A stretch of 6,998 nucleotides of DNA from Acidobacteriota bacterium (GTDB lineage: Bacteria > Acidobacteriota > Blastocatellia > RBC074): NCBI GenBank assembly GCA_013140935.1, contig JABFSD010000063.1:1-6998 (forward strand), in the 5' to 3' direction. The position numbers and the translations under genes were made by a program. Positions 1 through 6,340 of the stretch are shown here, piece by piece (positions within the stretch are counted from its first letter, which is position 1; every line of letters begins with the position of its first letter). The notes under the pieces were generated by a model that was not told where the DNA came from, made no database searches, and saw only the letters and a list, made by a program, of their open reading frames with translations.

Positions 1-23
1 AGTCCGCGTGATTGTGAGTTTCG

Positions 24-67
24 CGCGGACTGAAGTCCACGCTACGTCTCGCAGGCTGAAGCCCGCG
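24..67. repeat. Two copies of a short TGAA-loop hairpin repeat
   Basis: Two units share one architecture: a 7-bp stem closing a TGAA loop. Unit 1 is 24-41 (CGCGGAC, TGAA, GTCCACG, one C/A mismatch). Unit 2 is 50-67 (CGCAGGC, TGAA, GCCCGCG, one A/C mismatch). The arms differ in sequence between units, but most differences keep the pairing, so the fold is conserved rather than the bases. Bases 1-8 (AGTCCGCG) are also complementary to 24-31 and may be the tail of another unit. From memory, hairpins of this kind are scattered through acidobacterial intergenic regions; that part is recall. No coding potential was seen in 1-86. Confidence 0.6.
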
Positions 68-86
68 CCACGTCCACAGGTTCATA

Positions 87-389
87 ATGGCTTTTGTAAA
101 AGGGAAGAGAATTTCTGCCACGGCGCTCCCGCCATTGGTTAACGAAGAGGTCAATGGGGTTGCGATGGCCTATTATCCGCTCGGCAAGTACGTCGTGATT
201 CAACCCAACGTGCAAAGCGGATTGCCGACGATCAAACATACGCGCGTTACCGCTGGCGCAGTGGCCGGACGTTTGCGGCGCGGCAAAGCTGCGCAACAGG
301 TTGCGCGTGATTTCGGCATTCCACTGGCGGCGGTCAAAGAGGCCGCTCGTCTCGCAGCGGAGTATGATTACGAACGGAGCTACGCATGA
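87..389 (+). CDS. DUF433 family protein (antitoxin-like)
   Basis: The 100-residue product carries a DUF433-type core at about residues 35-93: Y-VVIQPNV-SG-PTIKHTRV, then a helical segment with GKAAQQVARDFGIPLAAVKEA. In this family the pattern is NP-v-gG-P-i-GTRi followed by a helix-turn-helix-like region. Such proteins are often annotated as antitoxins and often sit beside a DUF5615 PIN-like toxin, but none is present here. Instead the stop overlaps the hydrolase start by ATGA, implying translational coupling. The start is uncertain. The ATG at 87 has only CAGG 6 nt upstream. The ATG at 165 (residue 27) is preceded by GGGG 5 nt away and would remove an N-terminus that does not resemble the family. 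The family call is fairly safe; an antitoxin role is inference. Confidence 0.72.
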   Translation: MAFVKGKRISATALPPLVNEEVNGVAMAYYPLGKYVVIQPNVQSGLPTIKHTRVTAGAVAGRLRRGKAAQQVARDFGIPLAAVKEAARLAAEYDYERSYA

Positions 390-1093
390 CCGGTAAAGGA
401 AAGTTGGAAATGAGTCAAACAACGGAACACCACCTCGTGCAGGAATTCGCGTGTTACTACGATTTGTACGTGCCCGATGGCCCGCAGCCCAAACCGTTGG
501 TGATTGCCTTGCATGGTTACGGCGGAGACAAAAGTTCGATGATGAAAGTCATGCGGCGCATCAACGAAACCGATTTCGTCATCGCTGCGTTGCAAGGCCC
601 GCATCATCATCTGGTGATGCCGACGAAAGAAAAACCGCAACTCGGTTACGGCTTTGGCTGGTTGAGCAATTTCAAACCGGAAGAATCCGTCGCGTTGCAT
701 CATCGCTTAATCAAGCAAGTCATCGCCGAACAAACCGCCGCTGGCTCGATTGATCCGCAGCGCGTTTTCCTGCTCGGCTTTTCGCAAGCCGTAGGCGTCA
801 ACTTCCGCTTCGCCTTCACGCATCCCGAACTCATTCGTGGCGTCGTAGCCATCGCGGGCGGCATCCCCGGCGATTGGGCGACCGAAGGAAAATACGCTGC
901 GGATGCCGTGGATGTGCTCTATGTCGCCGCCGAACGCGATGAGTTTTACACCACAGAACGCATGCGGCAGAATGCCGAAGCCTTGCAATCACGGGCTAAA
1001 TCAGTCGCGTTGCACTTCTTTGACGCCGTGCATGAAGTGCCGCGTGCGGCTTATTCAGTGATTGACAATTGGCTCAAACAACAAAGCGAATAG
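386..1093 (+). CDS. Alpha/beta hydrolase, phospholipase/carboxylesterase-like
   Basis: The 235-residue product is a compact cytoplasmic alpha/beta hydrolase of the Abhydrolase_2 (phospholipase/carboxylesterase) type, with no signal peptide. Visible elements in order are LVIALHGYGG (residues 38-47, oxyanion loop), the nucleophile elbow GFSQA (131-135, Ser133), AERDEF (182-187, likely acid Asp185) and DAVHEVP (213-219, likely His216). The elbow has Ala where the GxSxG rule expects Gly, a tolerated variant. The predicted reaction is hydrolysis of a carboxylic ester; the substrate cannot be told. The start at 386 gives the ATGA overlap with the DUF433 gene. A second ATG at 410 (residue 9) follows AAAGGAAAG and could be the true start. 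The stop is followed by an inverted repeat, so the link to dapD downstream is doubtful. Confidence 0.82.
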   Translation: MTGKGKLEMSQTTEHHLVQEFACYYDLYVPDGPQPKPLVIALHGYGGDKSSMMKVMRRINETDFVIAALQGPHHHLVMPTKEKPQLGYGFGWLSNFKPEESVALHHRLIKQVIAEQTAAGSIDPQRVFLLGFSQAVGVNFRFAFTHPELIRGVVAIAGGIPGDWATEGKYAADAVDVLYVAAERDEFYTTERMRQNAEALQSRAKSVALHFFDAVHEVPRAAYSVIDNWLKQQSE

Positions 1094-1102
1094 CAAATTC
1101 TT

Positions 1103-1180
1103 CAGCCACCAATTCACACGAATTCACACGAAGGTCGAAGCCTTAGACCATTCGTGAAAATTCGTGAAAATTCGTGGCTG
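1103..1180. repeat. Long imperfect inverted repeat between hydrolase and dapD
   Basis: Arms 1103-1132 and 1151-1180 pair at 25 of 30 positions. Beyond them GGTC (1133-1136) pairs with GACC (1146-1149), with A1150 bulged, leaving a 9-nt loop (1137-1145). The outer ends are CAGCCAC and GTGGCTG. Each arm contains repeats of about 10 nt: AATTCACACG in tandem on the left and TTCGTGAAAA in tandem on the right. No T-run follows either arm, so it does not look like a standard intrinsic terminator. It resembles a REP/MITE-like interspersed element made of GAATTCGTG-type units. It could still stabilise the hydrolase mRNA end or act in the dapD 5' region, whose ATG is 28 nt downstream. Confidence 0.8.
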
Positions 1181-1208
1181 ATAAAAACGAAAGACGAATA
1201 AATTCACG

Positions 1209-2060
1209 ATGGCAGTAACTCTTGAAACGCAAATTGAAACGTATTTTTCCATCCCCGCCGCTGAACTAACTGAAGACAAAAAACAGGAAGCCCGCGCGGT
1301 CTTCACCGAATTCAAAGCGGCTTTGAATAAGGGACAGTTGCGCGCCGCGAGCCGCAACGAAGACGGTACGTGGCAGGTTCATCCGTGGGTAAAACGCGGC
1401 ATCCTGTTGGGCTTTCGCCTGGGTGGAATGATTGATTATTCGATAGACGATTCGTTTCGTTTTTTCGACAAAGACACTTATCCGACCAAGCGATTAACCA
1501 TCAACAGCGGCGTACGCATCGTGCCCGGCGGCTCATCCGTACGCGACGGCGCTTATCTGGGACAAAGCGTGACGATCATGCCGCCCGCTTATATCAACGT
1601 AGGCGCTTATGTTGACGACGGCACAATGGTTGATTCGCACGCGCTCGTCGGTTCGTGCGCGCAAATCGGCAAGCGTTGCCACCTCAGCGCCGCGGCGCAA
1701 ATCGGCGGTGTGCTCGAACCCGTCGGCGCGCTGCCCGTCATCATCGAAGACGATGTGCTGGTCGGCGGCAATTGTGGCGTTTATGAAGGCACGATTGTGC
1801 GCGCAGGCGCGATTCTCGGTTCGGGCGTAATCCTCACCGGCGGCACGCCGCTCTTCGACGCGGTCAAAGGCGTGATCTATCGCCGCGAAGGCGATAAGCC
1901 GTTGGAAGTTCCCGCCGGAGCCGTCGTCGTGCCGGGCGCGCGTTCGATTACGGTCGGCGCGGCGAAAGACTGGGGCTTGTCGGTTTACGCGCCCGTGATC
2001 GTGAAATACCGCGACGAAAAGACCGAGGCTTCGGTGCAACTCGAAGACTTCCTGCGATAA
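1209..2060 (+). CDS. dapD: 2,3,4,5-tetrahydropyridine-2,6-dicarboxylate N-succinyltransferase
   Basis: DapD transfers succinyl from succinyl-CoA to tetrahydrodipicolinate, giving N-succinyl-2-amino-6-oxopimelate, in the succinylase branch of lysine and meso-diaminopimelate synthesis in the cytoplasm. The 283-residue length fits the family (about 270-285). Residues 1-95 are the helical N-terminal domain. Residues 100-260 form a left-handed beta-helix of hexapeptide repeats. The signature [19 protein letters not shown] (132-150) is followed by IGGVLEP (165-171), [11 protein letters not shown] (177-187) and VYEGTIV (191-197). The ATG at 1209 is the natural start; no clear Shine-Dalgarno sequence precedes it (GAAAGACGAATAAATTCACG). 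No other lysine genes are in the window. The nearby GNAT gene starts about 20 nt downstream, suggesting co-transcription. Identification is very secure. Confidence 0.96.
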   Translation: MAVTLETQIETYFSIPAAELTEDKKQEARAVFTEFKAALNKGQLRAASRNEDGTWQVHPWVKRGILLGFRLGGMIDYSIDDSFRFFDKDTYPTKRLTINSGVRIVPGGSSVRDGAYLGQSVTIMPPAYINVGAYVDDGTMVDSHALVGSCAQIGKRCHLSAAAQIGGVLEPVGALPVIIEDDVLVGGNCGVYEGTIVRAGAILGSGVILTGGTPLFDAVKGVIYRREGDKPLEVPAGAVVVPGARSITVGAAKDWGLSVYAPVIVKYRDEKTEASVQLEDFLR

Positions 2061-2061
2061 A

Positions 2062-2093
2062 CGTATGAACTCCAATCCGTATGAACTCCAATC
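2062..2093 (+). repeat. Perfect 16-bp tandem duplication over the GNAT start codon
   Basis: The unit CGTATGAACTCCAATC occurs at 2062-2077 and again at 2078-2093 with no spacer. Each copy holds an ATG (2065 and 2081). Only the second opens the GNAT reading frame. Because 16 is not a multiple of three, the first ATG is out of frame and gives a 22-codon ORF that ends inside the GNAT gene. Confidence 0.95.
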
Positions 2094-2887
2094 TTGGATA
2101 CGACACTGCTTATCCCGAAGGCCCGCTGCCTGAATACGAAATTCGCCTGTGCGAATCGGTGGACGACTTTGCCGCGTGCGTAGACCTGCAGCGCACCGTC
2201 TGGCAATTTTCTGAAGTAGACCTGACGCCCGTGCGTTCCTTCGTCATCACGCATCACAGCGGCGGCTTCACTTACGGCGCGTTCTCGACGGAAGACGAAC
2301 AACTGCTGGGTTTCTCTTACGCGCTGCCGGCTTTCGATGACGGCAATCGGCCTTACATCTATTCGCACATGGCCGCCGTATTGCCCGAATGGCAAAACGT
2401 GGGCCTCGGCATGAAACTCAAACTCGCGCAACGCGACCACGCGCGCATGCGCAATATCACGCCGATCAAATGGACGTTCGATCCGCTGCAATCGCGCAAC
2501 GCCTATCTGAACATCGTCAAACTCGGCGGCGTCGTGCGCACTTACTTTCCCAACTATTACGGCAATCGCAGCACCAGCGCCTTGCATCGCGGCTTGGATA
2601 CCGATCGGTTGTTTATCGAATGGTGGGTGCAATCGCGCCACGTCGCCAACGCGCTCAACGGCGTGCAGCGTCAGGACGATCCTGTTGCGGCGGTCGAAAT
2701 CCCTTACGACATCGAAGCTATGAAGCGCCGCAACATGGACGCCGCCCGCGCCTGGCAACTCAAAGCGCGCGCCGGTTTTCATAAATGTTTGGCTGACGGA
2801 TTGTATTGCGCGGGCTTCGAGCCAGGACGCGACGGCGGTAACAGTCGCTATTTGTTTTATCCCGATGAAGGCATAGAGATGCGATAG
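2081..2887 (+). CDS. GNAT superfamily N-acyltransferase, COG3375-like
   Basis: The 268-residue soluble protein has a GNAT core. The acyl-CoA-binding motif A is seen at about residues 94-111, with SHMAAVLPEWQNVGLG holding the Q-x-x-G-x-G pyrophosphate loop (105-110). The segment WTFDPLQSRNAYLNIVKLGG (131-150), followed by RTYFPNYYG and DRLFIEWW (175-182), is the hallmark I associate with the COG3375 group of predicted acetyltransferases. In some genomes relatives lie beside N-succinylamino acid racemase genes, and a GNAT partner there succinylates D-amino acids. An OSBS/NSAR-family gene is indeed found about 660 bp downstream, so an amino-acid N-succinyltransferase role is plausible but inferred. 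The start at 2081 lacks a Shine-Dalgarno sequence and lies in a 16-bp duplication 20 nt after the dapD stop. The C-terminal 80 residues are not assigned to a motif. Confidence 0.82.
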   Translation: MNSNLGYDTAYPEGPLPEYEIRLCESVDDFAACVDLQRTVWQFSEVDLTPVRSFVITHHSGGFTYGAFSTEDEQLLGFSYALPAFDDGNRPYIYSHMAAVLPEWQNVGLGMKLKLAQRDHARMRNITPIKWTFDPLQSRNAYLNIVKLGGVVRTYFPNYYGNRSTSALHRGLDTDRLFIEWWVQSRHVANALNGVQRQDDPVAAVEIPYDIEAMKRRNMDAARAWQLKARAGFHKCLADGLYCAGFEPGRDGGNSRYLFYPDEGIEMR

Positions 2888-2906
2888 CGCCTGATATGTA
2901 TGGCGT

Positions 2907-2933
2907 TTTGAGGTCACAATTTGTGACCTCAAA
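2907..2933. promoter_or_regulatory. Perfect 27-nt palindrome upstream of the ORF6N gene
   Basis: Arms TTTGAGGTCACAA (2907-2919) and TTGTGACCTCAAA (2921-2933) are perfectly complementary around one central T. The site begins 20 nt after the GNAT stop and ends 37 nt before the ATG at 2971. It has no T-run, so it is not a typical terminator. The spacing suits an operator or an mRNA hairpin controlling the ORF6N gene. A second palindrome of the same design lies inside that gene at 3185-3211. Read in the frame of the upstream ATG at 2896, this one encodes LRSQFVTSK, which resembles an internal ORF6N motif. A regulatory function is inference. Confidence 0.65.
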
Positions 2934-2970
2934 GAACAAACTCAACCAAATCAAGAGATGGTCTTTTGAT

Positions 2971-3550
2971 ATGCCGAAACAAACCACTTTGCCAACTTTG
3001 CCGATTCCGCCGGAATTGATTGAGCGGAAGATTTATTTGCTGCGCGAACAGAAAGTGATGCTGGACAGCGATTGGCAGAACTTTATGGCGTTGAGACCTT
3101 CAACTTGAACAAAGCAGTTAAGCGCAACTTGGTGCGGTTTCCTGAAGACTTTATGTTTCAGTTGAGTGAGCAAGAAGCGGAAGCTTTGAGATTCCAAATT
3201 GGAATCTCAAAGACAGGGCGTGGTGGTCGCCGCTATTTGCCTTATGTTTTTACCGAACAAGGCGTAGCAATGCTTTCCAGCGTACTCAACAGCGAACGCG
3301 CGATTCAGGCCAACATTGCGATCATGCGGGCTTTCGTGAAACTGCGTGAATTGCTGGTAACGAATCAGGAACTGGCGGAAAAGCTGGCAGTGTTGGAAAG
3401 CAAATACGATACGCAATTTCAGGTGGTCTTTCAGGTGATTTCCTTGTTGATGAACCTGCGCCTGCCGCGCCGCAAAAAACCAATCGTCGCATCGGCTTTG
3501 GCACGAACAAAGACGCTGAGAAAAATAAACCCTCCAATCGAAAAAAATGA
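2971..3550 (+). pseudogene. ORF6N-domain protein gene broken by two 1-nt deletions
   Basis: ORF6N domains are KilA-N-associated putative DNA-binding domains found in phage and bacterial proteins. Three frames carry consecutive parts of one protein. The first starts at ATG 2971 with [22 protein letters not shown]. The second continues from 3073 with [45 protein letters not shown] and [12 protein letters not shown], then a coiled region to about 3455. The third ends in [19 protein letters not shown]. Restoring a T at 3072/3073 (GAT-TTG) and a C at 3455/3456 (AAC-CCT) gives about 193 residues, ending at TGA 3548-3550. That stop overlaps the next gene's start as ATGA. As read, the first frame stops at 3106-3108 and the second runs to 3566. 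Both lesions shorten small homopolymers, so decay or sequencing error are both possible. Confidence 0.85.
3185..3211. repeat. Perfect 27-nt palindrome inside the ORF6N coding region
   Basis: Arms TTTGAGATTCCAA (3185-3197) and TTGGAATCTCAAA (3199-3211) are perfectly complementary around a central A. The stretch encodes LRFQIGISK in the ORF6N frame. Its arms match those of the palindrome at 2907-2933 at 10 of 13 positions. The three differing bases are changed in complementary fashion on both arms, and the codon phase is the same. The two centres are 278 bp apart. It may be a second operator half of a looped pair, or a hairpin in the mRNA. Confidence 0.7.
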
Positions 3551-4656
3551 AAATCGAACGCATTGAACTCAGAGAAATCAAACTGCCGTTAGTCACGCCC
3601 TTTGAAACCAGCTTTGGGCGCACCTATGAACGCGAGATCGTATTGGTCAAGGTTTACGGCGCAGGCGAACACGGCTGGGGCGAATGCACGGTGGGCGAGA
3701 ATCCGTTTTACAACCACGAATGGGCAAACGGTGCGTGGACGCTCATCCGCGATTTCGTAGCCCCGATGGTCTTGGGCAAAAGTTTTGACCAGCCCGAAGA
3801 CGTTCCGGCGCTGACAAACAAGATTCGCGGCAACAAGATGGCGCGCGCGGCGGTTGAATGCGCCGTGTGGGATTTGGCAGCGCGACAACAAGGCAAACCG
3901 CTGTGGCAATTGCTCGGCGGCGTGCAGGAAGAAATCAACTGCGGCGTATCGCTCGGCCTCGAAGACACCGACGCCGCGATGCTCAAAAAAGTAGAGAAAG
4001 AAGTCGCTGCCGGTTATCAACGCATCAAGATCAAGATCAAACCCGGACGCGATTACGAGATGATCAAAACGCTGCGGAAAGAATATCCGACGATCACCAT
4101 GTCGGTTGATGCCAACTCGGCTTACTCGTTGAACGATGTTGCGCTGCTCAAAAAGATGGATGAATTCAAGTTGCTGATGATCGAACAGCCGCTGGCTTAC
4201 GACGACATCCTTGACCACGCGGAATTACAACCACAGTTGCAAACCGCCATCTGTCTGGACGAATCCATCCTGAGCGAAGCCGATGCGCGCAAGGCATTGG
4301 CACTCAAGGCTTGCCGCATCATCAACGTCAAACTCGGTCGCGTCTCAGGCCACACCGAAGCCCGCAAGGTGCAAGCCTATTGTCACGCGCGCCACATTCC
4401 GGTCTGGTGCGGCGGCATGCTCGAAGCCGGCATCGGACGCGCGCATAACATTCACATGTCTACGTTGCCCGGTTTCACGCTGCCCGGCGATGTGTCGGCC
4501 TCTAAACGCTATTGGACGGAAGACATCATCACGCCCGAAGTCACCGTCTCACCGCAAGGTAAGATCGCGCGGCCTGCGGGCGTGGGTTTGGGTTATGAAG
4601 TAAACGAGAAACGCATCGAAGCCTTGACCGTGCGCACCGAAACCATCACGGCTTAG
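3547..4656 (+). CDS. menC: o-Succinylbenzoate synthase / N-succinylamino acid racemase family
   Basis: The 369-residue product is an enolase-superfamily enzyme of the muconate-lactonizing subgroup. It has a capping domain (about 1-125) and a barrel with all expected catalytic residues: the KxK motif at 161-163 (RIKIKIKPG), metal ligands Asp188 (SVDAN), Glu213 (IEQP) and Asp238 (LDES), the second lysine Lys262 ([10 protein letters not shown]), and GGMLEAGIG at 289-297. Such enzymes dehydrate SHCHC to o-succinylbenzoate in menaquinone synthesis, racemise N-succinylamino acids, or do both; sequence alone does not separate these. No other men genes are visible, while a COG3375 GNAT gene lies upstream, favouring the racemase reading somewhat. 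The start ATG at 3547 has no clear Shine-Dalgarno sequence. It overlaps the ancestral ORF6N stop as ATGA, so it was probably translated by coupling. The gene is convergent with the TPR gene, 21 bp away, with no terminator seen between them. Confidence 0.9.
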   Translation: MKIERIELREIKLPLVTPFETSFGRTYEREIVLVKVYGAGEHGWGECTVGENPFYNHEWANGAWTLIRDFVAPMVLGKSFDQPEDVPALTNKIRGNKMARAAVECAVWDLAARQQGKPLWQLLGGVQEEINCGVSLGLEDTDAAMLKKVEKEVAAGYQRIKIKIKPGRDYEMIKTLRKEYPTITMSVDANSAYSLNDVALLKKMDEFKLLMIEQPLAYDDILDHAELQPQLQTAICLDESILSEADARKALALKACRIINVKLGRVSGHTEARKVQAYCHARHIPVWCGGMLEAGIGRAHNIHMSTLPGFTLPGDVSASKRYWTEDIITPEVTVSPQGKIARPAGVGLGYEVNEKRIEALTVRTETITA

Positions 4657-4677
4657 TCACTGATTAAACTTGGCGAT

Positions 4678-6336
4678 TCAAAACCGCGCCGCCGTCAACC
4701 TCAGATCGGCGTGCGCCCAAGCCTGACGAAATCGCTGCGCTACCAACTTGGCTGCTTTCTTTTTGCCTTGTGCTTGCAAGCTCTGCCGCAAGCCAAAGAG
4801 CGCCCAGCCGTTTTCCGCGTTGCGGCGCAAGTCTTCTTGAAAAACCTGTTCGGCTTGTTGGGCGCGACCGGCTTTCAACAACACTGCGCCGAGCGCGTGG
4901 CGTACCGGAAAGTGCCACACGGGCGGTTCGTCATAATTCAACTCATCCTGCCAGCGCACAGCCGTTTCGAGATGCGCGATGGCGTTCGGCCAATCTTGTT
5001 TTGCCGAAGCGATTTCACCGGTTACCACTTCACGCGCAATGGGCAGCAGACTCAGCGTCGTATTGATGTCGAAGATCGTCACCGATTCGAGCGCTTTGTC
5101 TGATGCGATGGGCGTGAGCGCGTCGAGTTCGCGTTGGGCCTCAAGCAGTTGGCCTTTGCGCGCCAACGCAATACCGCGCGCGTAATGCCACACCGCTGTC
5201 GGATAGCGCAGGTCTTTATCCGGCGCGGCATAACGCAAGATCGCGTCCCACTTGCCGAATTGAACATACGCATACAACGGCGTGACGAAGTAATGCTGCA
5301 CCGTACCGCCGCCGCGTTCGCGCATGGCTTTGTGATCCACCGTGGCCGCAATGTGTTCCGCCGCGCGAATGGCTTTGGCGCTCGCGCCTTCCATCATCGC
5401 GCTGTACCACAAAAAATGATGGTTGTGCGGGATGTAACCGTTCGCATAAAGCCCCGTCGCGTGGCATTGCGTCTTGAAAAGTTTGTCGGCTTCTACGCCC
5501 GCTTCGTTCGCCAGCGTAGCGTCGTGATAGCGCCCCGTGCGCAGGTAAATGTGCGCGGGCATGTGTACGAGATGGCCCGCGCCGGGCACGAGCGTGCGCA
5601 GGCGATCAGCCGCCGCCAAGCCTTTGGCAGGATGCGGCGAAGCCTCTACGGCGTGAATGTAAAAGTGATTCGCGCCGGGATGACGCGGCGTGCGTTGCAA
5701 GACGGTTTCGAGCGCCTTGAGAATTTTTAGCGTAGCGGGTTTCGCCGCGCCCGCTTTTGTCCAATAAGCCCACGGCATCGTGTCCATCAGGCTCTCGGCG
5801 TAAAGCGTCAGCGCATCGCCGTCGTTGGGGAAGCGCGCGGCCACATCGCTCATCGCCGTGGCGTAGGCTTCATCCAGCGCCTTGCGGTCGGCGACGGGGT
5901 CTTTGCTGTAACGCCGCGACAACGCCTCGATGTAAGCGCGCTCTTTCGCGCTCGCTTGCGGCGCGAGTTCACGAGCTTTTTGCAACGCGGTAAAAGCGTC
6001 CGGCACGGCTTCGTCGGGCATCATCTGATTGATGTTCGGCCCCAAGGCATAAGCGATGCCCCAATAGGCCATCGCGCAATTGGGGTCGAGCTTCGCAACG
6101 GTATTGAACGAACGAATCGCCGCCGGATGATTGAACGCATAATGCAAGGTCAGCCCTTGATTGAAATACTGCTGCGCCAGCGGCGACTTGGTTGTGATGG
6201 CGTGGTGATGATTGCCCATGCCTTGCAACAGGGGCGGGAGCGATTCTTGATGGGTTTGTGCAGATGTGTTTTGCGTCAGGCAGAGCGCATAGCAAGCAAG
6301 GCACAAAACAAACTTGATGATGGATGTGATTGACAT
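4678..6336 (-). CDS. Secreted TPR-repeat protein rich in His motifs
   Basis: The 552-residue protein has an N-terminal signal peptide (hydrophobic residues 5-20, likely cleavage after Thr-Ser-Ala at 26) and should act in the periplasm or outside the cell. No lipobox is seen. TPR-like helical pairs are clearest at about 52-85 (AQQYFNQGLTLHYAFNHPAA, then SFNTVAKLDPN) and 448-530 (NAIAHLETAV, then LGAVLLKAGRAQQAEQVF). Between them lie unusual His clusters: GNHHHAI (41-47), ANHFYIHAVEASPHP (222-236), GHLVHMPAHIYLRTGRY (254-270) and YIPHNHHFLWY (301-311). I recognise this as a family of TPR proteins common in environmental bacteria without an established function. The His clusters suggest a metal or heme site, which is inference. 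The start is firm: GGAGG sits 5 nt before the ATG. Confidence 0.86.
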   Translation of the reverse strand: MSITSIIKFVLCLACYALCLTQNTSAQTHQESLPPLLQGMGNHHHAITTKSPLAQQYFNQGLTLHYAFNHPAAIRSFNTVAKLDPNCAMAYWGIAYALGPNINQMMPDEAVPDAFTALQKARELAPQASAKERAYIEALSRRYSKDPVADRKALDEAYATAMSDVAARFPNDGDALTLYAESLMDTMPWAYWTKAGAAKPATLKILKALETVLQRTPRHPGANHFYIHAVEASPHPAKGLAAADRLRTLVPGAGHLVHMPAHIYLRTGRYHDATLANEAGVEADKLFKTQCHATGLYANGYIPHNHHFLWYSAMMEGASAKAIRAAEHIAATVDHKAMRERGGGTVQHYFVTPLYAYVQFGKWDAILRYAAPDKDLRYPTAVWHYARGIALARKGQLLEAQRELDALTPIASDKALESVTIFDINTTLSLLPIAREVVTGEIASAKQDWPNAIAHLETAVRWQDELNYDEPPVWHFPVRHALGAVLLKAGRAQQAEQVFQEDLRRNAENGWALFGLRQSLQAQGKKKAAKLVAQRFRQAWAHADLRLTAARF

Positions 6337-6340
6337 AATT

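Noticed and set aside
42..422. Minus-strand open frame over the DUF433 gene and left-end repeat
   Set aside because: The DUF433 motif is on the plus strand, and the antisense end simply translates the hairpin repeats.
1533..2075. 180-codon minus-strand open frame opposite dapD
   Set aside because: It is a shadow of the strongly conserved dapD frame and its product, rich in Arg, Asp and Ala, resembles no family.
1985..2932. 315-codon minus-strand open frame opposite the GNAT gene
   Set aside because: The plus-strand GNAT motifs account for this DNA; the antisense product has no recognisable domain and no ribosome-binding site.
2907..2933. Intrinsic terminator of the dapD-GNAT transcript
   Set aside because: The stem is AT-containing and followed by AGAACAAACTC without a T-run on either side, so regulation or a target site is a better reading.
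3589..4218. 209-codon minus-strand open frame opposite the OSBS/NSAR gene
   Set aside because: Antisense shadow of a gene whose catalytic residues are all present on the plus strand.
4657..4677. Bidirectional terminator between the convergent genes
   Set aside because: The 21-bp gap shows no stable stem and no T-run in either direction.
5134..5730. 198-codon plus-strand open frame within the TPR gene
   Set aside because: It is opposite a gene with a signal peptide, a strong ribosome-binding site and conserved motifs; its own product is Arg-rich and featureless.
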